Source of the DNA: DATHRK01 sp035513295
Lineage (GTDB): Bacteria > Gemmatimonadota > Gemmatimonadetes > Longimicrobiales > RSA9
Assembly (NCBI GenBank): GCA_035513295.1
Contig: DATKCH010000066.1
Coordinates: forward strand, 1 to 48,829
Direction of reading: 5' to 3'
Length of the DNA: 48,829 nt
The notes under the pieces: model-generated
The model's input: only the letters and a program-made list of their open reading frames with translations
What the model was told of the DNA's origin: nothing
Database searches by the model: none
Shown: piece after piece, positions 41,946 to 48,829 of the stretch
Layout: every line of letters starts with the position of its first letter
Position numbering within the stretch: position 1 is the first letter of the stretch
Position numbers and translations under genes: made by a program

Positions 41946-44900
41946 GGGTGGTCCTGGCGCGACGGTGGAACGGCGCGGCCGCCCACGCGGGCGGCGGCGG
42001 CCCCGCCGGCGGCCCTGAGATCCTCGACCAGCGCGTACGCCACGGGCACCACGATCAGCGTGAGCGCGGTGGCGGTGATCAGCCCGCCGATCACGGCGAT
42101 CGCCAGCGGCGCCCGGAGGTCGGCACCCCGCCCGATGCCGAGCGCCATGGGGGTCAGGCCGAGCACGGTCGTCACCGTGGTCATGACGATCGGCCGCAGG
42201 CGCGCCTCCCCGGCTTCGAGGATCGCGTCGCGCACGGCCGCGCCGCGCGCTCGCGCCTGCTTGATGAAGTCGACCTTCACGATCGCGTCGTTGACCACGA
42301 TGCCGACCAGGATCACGACGCCGATCAGGCTCATGGTGTTGAGTCCGCTGCCGGTGAGCGCGAGCGCCAGCACCGCGCCCACCAGCGCCAGCGGTACGCT
42401 GAGCAGGATCGTGAACGGGTGCAGGAAGCTCTCGAACTTCGCGGCGAGGATCATGTAGACCAGCAGCAGCGCCAGCGCGAAGGCGAACGCCAGCTCGCGG
42501 AAGCTGCGCCGCATCTCGGTGTTCTCGCCGGCGACCTCCACGCGGATCCCGCGCGGCGTGGGCAGCCCCGCCAGCGCCCGCTGCACCTCCTCGACGCCGT
42601 CGTCGACGGACCCGACGGCGTCCACGTAGAGCGGGACGAAGCGATTCTGGTCGAGGCGCCGGACCTCGGCGGGACCGAGCCGCTCGGCGGAGCGGACCAG
42701 CTGCCGCAGCGGGACATCGCCGACCCGCAGCCGGTCCAGGGTCGCCGGGTCGCGGCGGGCGTCCTCCGGCAATCGAACGACGACCGGGATTCTGCGGTCG
42801 AACGCGACGAACTCGGTCGCGACGGACCCGCGCATGTACGCCTCCACGGTCGCGGACACGTCGGCCGGGCGCAGGTCGTAGGACGCGAGACGGTCGCGGT
42901 CGATGCTCAGCCGCACCTCGGGCTGCCCCAGCTCCACGCCCAGGCGGACGTTCTCCAGCCCCTCCTGCGCGGCCAGCCCGTCCTCCAGCCGGGTCGCGTA
43001 GGCGAGCATCGGCTCGAGCGCCTCTCCGCGCACGCGCACCGCCAGGTCCGCCGCCTCCTCTCCGCCCACCAGGCGGCCCAGCGCGGTCGCCTGGCCCGCT
43101 TCCATCCTGAGGGCGCCCGGCGGCAGGTCGACCAGCGCGGCGCGCGTTCGCCGCATGACGCCGTGGCTGGACGCACCCGGCTCGAGCCGGACCTCCAGCG
43201 CGGCGGTGTGCAGCCCGCCCTCTTCCTCGTTCAGCGTGCCGACCGCGTTCTGCCGGCCCACGCGCGTGAACACGGCCCCGACCTCCGGGTCGTCGAGCAG
43301 GGTGGCCTCGACGCGGCGTGCGGCCGCGTCGGTCGCCTCGAGCGGGGTGCCGCGGGCGAGTTCGAGGCGCGCCTGGAAGGCGCCCTGCTCGACCTCGGGA
43401 AGCACCCCCCTCTCGGTGAACAGGCCCACGATTAGCGCGGCGGCCAGCACCCCGAGCGACACCGCCACGACCCGGCCGCGCCGCGCCAGCGCGTCCTCCA
43501 GCACGCCGTGGTACCAGCCCGCGAACCTTGCGAAGCCGCGGTCGAAGGCGTCCAGCGCGGGGCGCGTGGCGGCGCCGATGGTCCGACCCACCCGTCCGCC
43601 CAGCGCGCGCGCGCCGCGCCGCAGAAGCCCGGGCGCCGCAGCGGCGCCACCCCAGCGGGCCGCCATCGCGGGCACGAGGGTGATGGCCACGAGCAGAGAC
43701 GCGAGCAGCGAGAACGCCACCGTGAGGGACAGGTCGCGGAAGAGTTCGCCGGCCACGCCGGGCACGTACAGCACCGGGCCGAACACCGCGATCGTCGTGA
43801 GCGTCGACGCAGTAATCGCGCCCGTCACCTCCTCGGCGCCGCGCGCGGCGGTTTCGATCTCGTCACGTGCGTAGGGCGGCCCGGGGCCGGCCGCCGCCTC
43901 GCGGTGCCGGAACACGTTCTCCAGCACCACGATCGAGTTGTCGACCAGCATGCCGACGCCGAGCGCCAGTCCGCCCAGGCTCATGATGTTGAGCGACACG
44001 CCGGCCGCGTCCATGAGCGCGAAGGTGCCGATCACCGAGATCGGGATGGCGAGCGCGACCGCGACGGGGTAGCGCGAGTCGCGCAGGAACAGGAAGAGCA
44101 CCAGGAACGCCAGGATGCCCCCGAGCAGGAGCGCCTGCGCGACGCTGCTGATGGCGTCCGAGATGAACCCGGCCTGGCTCATCGGGACGGTGAACTCCAG
44201 GTCCGGGTACTCCTCGCGCAGGATCACCAGGGCGTCCTCGACGCGTTCGGCGACCTGCACGGTATTGGCCCCGGATTCCTTGAACAGCAGCAGGCCGACG
44301 GCCTCGCGGCCGTTGGCGCGGGCGATCGACTCGCGCTCTCGGAAGCCGTCGCGGACGGTGGCGACGTCGCCGACGCGGATGAGGGACCCGGACTCCCGCA
44401 CCGATCCCGAGGTCTGCCCCGATCCGTCCGAGCTGCCGTTCCCGGCGGGCGACGCCGGGCCGAACGCCGATCCGCCGCGCCCGGGTCCGATCACGACCCG
44501 CTCGATTTCGTCCACCGACTGGAACTCTCCGAGCGTGCGCAGCGAGTAGCGGTAACGGCCGCGGCGGATGCTTCCCCCGGGAGCGCTCACGTTGGCCGCG
44601 TCCAGAGAGCGCGAGATGTCGGCCACCGTGAGCCCGAGGTTCTCCAGCCGGCGCGGGTCCACGTCGACCTGGATCTCGCGGTCCAGCCCGCCCACGACCG
44701 CAGCCTGCGCGACCCCGTCGATCTGCTCGAGCCGGCGCTTGAACACCGACTCCGCCTGTTCCTTGAGCCCCCACAGGTCGACCGGCCCGGTCACGCTCAG
44801 CGCCATCACGGGGTCGGCGGTCGGATCGGTCCGCAGGACGACCGGCCGGTCTGCCAGCTCCGGCAGGATGCCGCGCAGGTTGTCCAGCTTCTCGCGCACC

Positions 44901-45220
44901 GCGAGGGCCGCGAAGTCCATGTCGGTGCCCCACGCGAAGCGCAGCGTCACGTAGGACGCCCCCTCGCGGGAGACGCTCTCGATCCGCTCGACGCCCGCGA
45001 CGGCGGCCACCTGCGCCTCGACGGGCGCGGTGACCAGGCGCTCCACCTCGGTCGGCGCTACATCCGGATAGCCAGTGAAGACCACCAGCCGCGGGTAGGA
45101 CACGTCGGGCAGCAGGTCGGTGGGCAGGCGGCCGAAGGAGATCGCGCCCAGCACGACCACGCCGATGAACAGCATCGCGACCCCGACGGGGCGCGCGATG
45201 GACAGGCGCGGCAGGCTCAT
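41942..45220 (-). CDS. RND efflux transporter permease (second of a tandem pair)
   Basis: 1092-residue RND pump. N-terminus MSLPRLSIARPVGVAMLFIGVVVLG; helix 4 GLALGVGMLVDNSIVVLENVFRH; helix 10 GVVILVGIVVNDAIVKVDFIKQAR. The helix-10 motif differs from that of its neighbour (DAIVK instead of NAILL), so the two are not recent duplicates. A Ser/Gly-rich loop of about 30 residues interrupts the first periplasmic region. ATG at 45220 overlaps the TolC-like stop as ATGA. Confidence 0.93.
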   Translation of the reverse strand: MSLPRLSIARPVGVAMLFIGVVVLGAISFGRLPTDLLPDVSYPRLVVFTGYPDVAPTEVERLVTAPVEAQVAAVAGVERIESVSREGASYVTLRFAWGTDMDFAALAVREKLDNLRGILPELADRPVVLRTDPTADPVMALSVTGPVDLWGLKEQAESVFKRRLEQIDGVAQAAVVGGLDREIQVDVDPRRLENLGLTVADISRSLDAANVSAPGGSIRRGRYRYSLRTLGEFQSVDEIERVVIGPGRGGSAFGPASPAGNGSSDGSGQTSGSVRESGSLIRVGDVATVRDGFRERESIARANGREAVGLLLFKESGANTVQVAERVEDALVILREEYPDLEFTVPMSQAGFISDAISSVAQALLLGGILAFLVLFLFLRDSRYPVAVALAIPISVIGTFALMDAAGVSLNIMSLGGLALGVGMLVDNSIVVLENVFRHREAAAGPGPPYARDEIETAARGAEEVTGAITASTLTTIAVFGPVLYVPGVAGELFRDLSLTVAFSLLASLLVAITLVPAMAARWGGAAAAPGLLRRGARALGGRVGRTIGAATRPALDAFDRGFARFAGWYHGVLEDALARRGRVVAVSLGVLAAALIVGLFTERGVLPEVEQGAFQARLELARGTPLEATDAAARRVEATLLDDPEVGAVFTRVGRQNAVGTLNEEEGGLHTAALEVRLEPGASSHGVMRRTRAALVDLPPGALRMEAGQATALGRLVGGEEAADLAVRVRGEALEPMLAYATRLEDGLAAQEGLENVRLGVELGQPEVRLSIDRDRLASYDLRPADVSATVEAYMRGSVATEFVAFDRRIPVVVRLPEDARRDPATLDRLRVGDVPLRQLVRSAERLGPAEVRRLDQNRFVPLYVDAVGSVDDGVEEVQRALAGLPTPRGIRVEVAGENTEMRRSFRELAFAFALALLLVYMILAAKFESFLHPFTILLSVPLALVGAVLALALTGSGLNTMSLIGVVILVGIVVNDAIVKVDFIKQARARGAAVRDAILEAGEARLRPIVMTTVTTVLGLTPMALGIGRGADLRAPLAIAVIGGLITATALTLIVVPVAYALVEDLRAAGGAAAARVGGRAVPPSRQDHP

Positions 45221-46614
45221 TCCGGGGCGCCGACCCGCTCTTCCAGGGTCACGCGCGCGCGCTCGAAATCGTAACGCGCGTTCACCGCGCGCCGCTCCTG
45301 CGCCGCGGCCTCCTCGATGACCCGCTGGAGGTCGGTGAACTGGACCGACCCCAGCGCGAACAGCTCCTGCTGAAGCTCCAGCCGTTCGGCGCTCAGCGCG
45401 GCGGCCTGTTCCGCCAGCAGCACCGCGCGGTGCGCGTTGCGGAGGTCCATGAGCGCTTCGCGGACTCCGCGCTCCACCCGCAGCGCGGTCGCCCTGCGGT
45501 CCTGCCAGGCGTCGTCCGCGGCGGCGTTCGCGGCGGACGTCCGCTCGCTGCGCTGGAACCTGTCGAAGATCGGCAGCGACGCGCTGAGGCCGAAGCTCAG
45601 CGTCCGGTTCTCGGGGGTGAATTCGGTGAGCGCGTCGTAGCTGCCGACGCTCACCCCCCGCGACAGCGCGAGGCTCGCCGAGAGCCGGGGCCACCAGTCG
45701 CCGCGCGCCGCGTCCGCGTCCTCCTCGGTGGCCTCCACGGCGGCCGTTGCCTCCAGCACCGCAGGGTTCGCGCGGACCGCCCGCCCGACGACGGCGGCCG
45801 GGTCCAAGGCCGACGGGTCGAACACCGCGGGCGGCTCCGTCGAGGCCTCGAAACTCGCCTCACCGCCGAGCCCGATCACCTCCAGCAGCGCCAGGCGGGC
45901 CTTGCGCGCGTTTCCGCGGGAGGTTTCGAGCGCCAGTTCCTGGGTCGCGACGTCGACCCGCGCGCCGAGCACGTCCACGGGCGACACCGACGCCACGCGC
46001 AGCCGCTGCTCCGTCGCGTCGAGGCGCTCGCGCGCGGCCACCAGCAGCCGCTCTTCCAGGCCGGCGAGCAGGTCGGCGCGGACGATGTCCCAGTAGGAGC
46101 GTTCCACCGCCGCCGCCACGGCGACCCAGGAGCCCGCGATGCGCGCCCCGGTGGCGCGCTCGCTCGCCCGCGCCGACCCCAGCCGGTTCCAGTTCGCGCC
46201 GCCGTCGAACAGCGTGAGGTCCAGGCCCACACGCTGGGTGGAGCTGCTGCTCTGGAACTCGAACGGCTCTGGCAGCCGCACCGGCTCCCCGAAGTCGTCC
46301 TCCCCCGTCACCCGGCGGGCGTCGGACCCCGACACCGACATGGAGGCGTCGATGCCTGGCAAGAGCGCGCCCCAGCCCGCTCGGACCCGCGCGGAGGCCG
46401 GCCCCGCGTCGTTCAGGACCCGGGCGTGGGCAGGGCTGCGGGCGCGCGCGATCTCCAGGGCGGTTTCCAGGGTGAGCTCGGCCGGCACCTCGTCCATGCG
46501 GGCGAGCGCTTCCCCGGACGCGGCGTCGTCCTGCGCGACCGCCTCTTCGGTGGCGGCCGCCAGATGCAGCGCGACGGCGAGCGCGACCAGGTGCGCCCGA
46601 ACGGCCCTGGTCAA
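45217..46614 (-). CDS. TolC-family outer membrane efflux protein
   Basis: 465-residue outer-membrane factor with a signal peptide (cleavage probably after AVAQ near residue 28) and the repeated coiled-coil/barrel pattern of OEP proteins: LTLETALEIARARSPAHARVLND, then a second repeat (RNAHRAVLLAEQAAALSAERLELQQE; ALGSVQFTDLQRVIEEAAAQERR). The start is probably TTG at 46614, overlapping the adaptor stop as TTGA; no ATG or GTG lies close by. It completes a tripartite pump with the adaptor and the RND permeases. Confidence 0.92.
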   Translation of the reverse strand: MTRAVRAHLVALAVALHLAAATEEAVAQDDAASGEALARMDEVPAELTLETALEIARARSPAHARVLNDAGPASARVRAGWGALLPGIDASMSVSGSDARRVTGEDDFGEPVRLPEPFEFQSSSSTQRVGLDLTLFDGGANWNRLGSARASERATGARIAGSWVAVAAAVERSYWDIVRADLLAGLEERLLVAARERLDATEQRLRVASVSPVDVLGARVDVATQELALETSRGNARKARLALLEVIGLGGEASFEASTEPPAVFDPSALDPAAVVGRAVRANPAVLEATAAVEATEEDADAARGDWWPRLSASLALSRGVSVGSYDALTEFTPENRTLSFGLSASLPIFDRFQRSERTSAANAAADDAWQDRRATALRVERGVREALMDLRNAHRAVLLAEQAAALSAERLELQQELFALGSVQFTDLQRVIEEAAAQERRAVNARYDFERARVTLEERVGAPE

Positions 46615-47786
46615 TCCGGCCGCCCGCCGGCGCGGCCGGCGTCCTCCACGAGTCGCACGCGCGCGTCGTGGATCAGCGTGTAGTGGCCCCCGGTGAGCAC
46701 CGTGTCGCCCGGCTGCACCCCGTCGGTCTCGGGATCCTCGAGGATCTCGACGAAGGAGTCGTTCTCCAGCCCGGGCGTGACGTACCGCCACTTCGCCAGG
46801 CCGGCGCCCTGACCGCCCTCGTAGACGAACACCACGCTGCGCCGGTCCCTCTCCACGACCGCCTCGCGCGGGATCAGCACGCGGTCCGGGAATCGCCGGG
46901 CGTCCAGGGACACCTCCGCGAACATGCCCGGCAGGATCCGGCCGCCGGGATTCGCCACCTCGACCGTCACGCGCACCACGCGCGACTCGCCCTCGACGAG
47001 GGGATTGATGGTGCGAATCGTCCCCTTGAACGGCACGTCGGCCCAGGCGGCGAACGTCACCTCGGCGTCCCCGCCCGCCTGCAGGTAGCCCACCTCGGTC
47101 TCCAGCACCTGCGCCTCGACGCGGATCGGGTCGATGTCCGAGACGGTGAGCAGCGGGTCGCCGGCCCTCACGTACTCCCCCGCCACGACCTGAACGTCCG
47201 CGACGCGGCCGGCGAACGGCGACGTCACCGTCGTCCGCGACAGGTCCAGCTGGGCCCGGCGGAGCGCCACCTCGGCCTGGTCGAGCCCGCTCCGCGCGCG
47301 CGCTACCCGCGCGCGCTCCTCCCTCACCGCGGGGTCCTCAATGCGCTCGTCGAAGAGCGTGATGGTCCGATACTCGGCCTCGGCGCGGCGCACCTGCGCC
47401 TCGGCGTCGTCGACCGCGAGCCGGTACTCCGTCGGGTCGAGCGACACCAGGACCCGGCCCGCGCCGACGGCATCGCTCTCCGCGACCCCCACGCGCGAGA
47501 CGCGCCCGCCGACCTGCGCGAGGATGGTCGTCGTCCGCGCCGGCGCGGCCCGGCCGTTCGCCTTCACTGCGAGGATCAGCGTGTCCAGGATCGCCTCCAT
47601 GCCCTCGACCGGAATGGGCACGTCCGAGGCGCGCGACGCGCCCCCGGCCGCCACGCCGGGCGCCGCCTCGGTCTCCGCGCCTTCCACCGAGCCCTCCGCG
47701 GCCCCGAGTCGCAGCACCACGCCCGTGGCGAGCGTCGCGACGACGAGGAGGGCGACGGCGAGTGCGGCCCAGGAGCGTCGGGTCAT
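46611..47786 (-). CDS. RND efflux adaptor (periplasmic membrane fusion protein)
   Basis: 391-residue HlyD/MFP-type adaptor. An N-terminal anchor (WAALAVALLVVATLATGVVL) is followed by the barrel-sandwich hybrid (TTTILAQVGGRVSRVGVAESDAV), an alpha hairpin (about 125-165), SPFAGRVADVQVVAGEYVRAGDPLL, and the beta-barrel and membrane-proximal domains (VLIPREAVVERDRRSVVFVYEGG). First gene of the pump operon; the ATG lacks a strong ribosome site. Confidence 0.94.
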   Translation of the reverse strand: MTRRSWAALAVALLVVATLATGVVLRLGAAEGSVEGAETEAAPGVAAGGASRASDVPIPVEGMEAILDTLILAVKANGRAAPARTTTILAQVGGRVSRVGVAESDAVGAGRVLVSLDPTEYRLAVDDAEAQVRRAEAEYRTITLFDERIEDPAVREERARVARARSGLDQAEVALRRAQLDLSRTTVTSPFAGRVADVQVVAGEYVRAGDPLLTVSDIDPIRVEAQVLETEVGYLQAGGDAEVTFAAWADVPFKGTIRTINPLVEGESRVVRVTVEVANPGGRILPGMFAEVSLDARRFPDRVLIPREAVVERDRRSVVFVYEGGQGAGLAKWRYVTPGLENDSFVEILEDPETDGVQPGDTVLTGGHYTLIHDARVRLVEDAGRAGGRPD

Positions 47787-48092
47787 GGGAGGGATCCGTG
47801 GGGCTGGGGATGCGTCCTACTCAACCTAGTTTCGCTTTTCCTTGGCGACATGGCAGGATGGGAAGCCGTCGGGAGCCCGGACCGTGTACTGGGATTCGAG
47901 ATGCGCCGAAAAGGGTTGCTCACGCGGGCCAGCCATGCAGGATGGCTACCTTGCGGGACCATGGAGTTGCCGCGGCGGGCTGGAGTAGCGGTTCGACCGC
48001 GAGTGCGGACGGATCCTTCGCGACGACCCGGGGTCAGGGGATTCTCACGGGCCCCGACATCGGTCCCGCGTCCCGAACATCCATCGCCCGAC
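47787..48092. other. Divergent intergenic region between the pump operon and the thioredoxin gene
   Basis: About 306 bases with no convincing gene. It must hold promoters for both directions, but I find no well-matched -35/-10 pair on either strand; the AT-richer stretch near 47820-47845 is the best place to look. No repeats or terminators are evident. Confidence 0.5.
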
Positions 48093-48539
48093 ATGAGCGA
48101 AACGACTTCCGCGGCGTCGACCGCCACGATCCCGTGCGCCTTCTGCGGCGCCGTCAACCGCGTCGACCTCGCCCGCGCCGGCCAGCGCCCTAAATGCGGG
48201 AAGTGCGGCAAGCCGTTCCTGCTGGATCGGCCCGTGAAGCTCACGCAGGAGTCGTTCGACCGGACGATCTCGGGCTCCACCGCGCCCGTCCTGGTCGACT
48301 TCTACGCGGACTGGTGCGGCCCCTGCAAGGTGATGGCACCGTTCATCGACCGCATCGCGCGCGACCGCGCGGGCCAGCTACTGGTCGCCAAACTGGACAC
48401 CGACCGCGCTCCCGAGATTTCGGCGCGACTCGGCATCAGGGGCATCCCAACCTTCATCCTGTTCCGCGGCGGCGAGGAGGCCGCGCGGGAGACGGGGGCC
48501 GTGCCGGCGGAGCGGCTGGAGGCGCTGGCGCGCGCGTAG
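48093..48539 (+). CDS. trxC: Thioredoxin with N-terminal zinc ribbon (thioredoxin 2 type)
   Basis: 148-residue cytoplasmic disulfide reductase. Cys15-x2-Cys18 and Cys35-x2-Cys38 form a zinc ribbon as in E. coli TrxC; the active site WCGPC is at 74-78, followed by GIRGIPTFILFRGG with the cis-proline. Length matches Trx2 (139). The ATG at 48093 begins MSETTSAAST and gives the expected domain order. The long open frame upstream is a GC-rich shadow. Confidence 0.94.
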   Translation: MSETTSAASTATIPCAFCGAVNRVDLARAGQRPKCGKCGKPFLLDRPVKLTQESFDRTISGSTAPVLVDFYADWCGPCKVMAPFIDRIARDRAGQLLVAKLDTDRAPEISARLGIRGIPTFILFRGGEEAARETGAVPAERLEALARA

Positions 48540-48610
48540 CGGCCGGAACCCCGCCCACCCGGCCCGGTACCACAGCCCGGCGTGCCATCGACCACCGAAC
48601 AGCGACCACC

Positions 48611-48829
48611 ATGAACCGACTCCCCCGCATCGCGGCGCTCGCCTTCGCGACCGTCTTGGCGAGCCCGCTCGGCGCGCAGCAGCTCACCATCGACCGGATC
48701 TTCGCCGACCGCGAGTTCGAGCCCGCGCGGCTGCCGAACCTCGCGTGGATGGATGACGGGCGCCGCTTCACCTTCGTCGAGACGCGCGACGACGAGACCA
48801 CGGACCTGGTCGTGGAGGACGCAGCGACG
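48611..48829 (+). CDS. S9-family (dipeptidyl-peptidase IV-like) peptidase, N-terminal part, cut by window edge
   Basis: 73 codons to the window edge. A signal peptide (MNRLPRIAALAFATVLASPLG, cleavage likely after GAQ) is followed by LTIDRIFADREFEPARL and LAWMDDGRRFTFVE, the beginning of the DPP-IV beta-propeller. The catalytic hydrolase domain would lie beyond the window. No strong ribosome site; the gene begins 71 bases after trxC on the same strand. Confidence 0.8.
   Translation, partial: MNRLPRIAALAFATVLASPLGAQQLTIDRIFADREFEPARLPNLAWMDDGRRFTFVETRDDETTDLVVEDAAT

Overview
This is a GC-rich bacterial chromosome segment made almost entirely of core genes. Its codon use favours G/C at third positions, Shine-Dalgarno sites are often weak, and GTG starts are common. 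CIRCE-controlled groESL, BshA, RND pumps with a TolC-like partner, and a complete Bat (aerotolerance) operon indicate a Gram-negative-type aerobic bacterium outside the Proteobacteria. Gemmatimonadota is my best guess; this is inference from gene content and style, not proof. I see no prophage, insertion sequence, CRISPR array or biosynthetic cluster.

Layout. Bases 1-1205: the 5' part of groEL, then groES, with a perfect CIRCE operator and a sigma-70 promoter, all on the minus strand. Bases 1330-4854: coaX, birA, uppP and bshA, joined by 4-base stop/start overlaps. Bases 4928-11700: miaA, mutL, a 97-residue DUF47/PiT chimera, tatD, secF and secD. Bases 11854-13197: a lipoprotein resembling PQQ-dependent sugar dehydrogenase. 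Bases 13419-14231: a CAU tRNA and upp. Bases 14235-22496: a Bat operon (transcription order moxR, DUF58, DUF4381-like, batA, batB, batC, batD). Bases 22647-27516: a Rossmann-fold protein of unknown function, rluB-type pseudouridine synthase, scpB, scpA and a site-2-protease-like gene. Bases 27592-27988: rpsT on the plus strand with its own promoter and terminator. Bases 28022-32140: pyrR, pyrB, pyrC and a YhaM-like exoribonuclease. Bases 32345-34000: an NhaC antiporter on the plus strand. Bases 34008-37825: a D-2-hydroxyacid dehydrogenase, tadA, a LexA-like repressor, tRNA-Gln(CUG) and gltX. Bases 37972-47786: a Yip1-like membrane protein, two different RND permeases, a TolC-like factor and one adaptor. 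Bases 48093-48829: a zinc-ribbon thioredoxin and the start of an S9 peptidase, both on the plus strand.

Most minus-strand genes form tightly coupled operons. I counted 18 junctions of the NTGA type, where the start codon overlaps the previous stop by four bases; these include a probable CTG start (tatD) and a TTG start (tolC-like).

The observations most worth a second look are: (1) the in-frame chimera of a DUF47 N-terminus with a PiT phosphate-permease C-terminus, which looks like an internal deletion; (2) a LexA that lacks both the Ala-Gly cleavage site and the catalytic lysine; (3) a perfect 24-bp dyad centred on the predicted gltX -10 box, followed by a hairpin at the predicted 5' end of the mRNA; (4) a MutL with a degenerate endonuclease motif; (5) a 551-residue Rossmann-type protein I could not assign.
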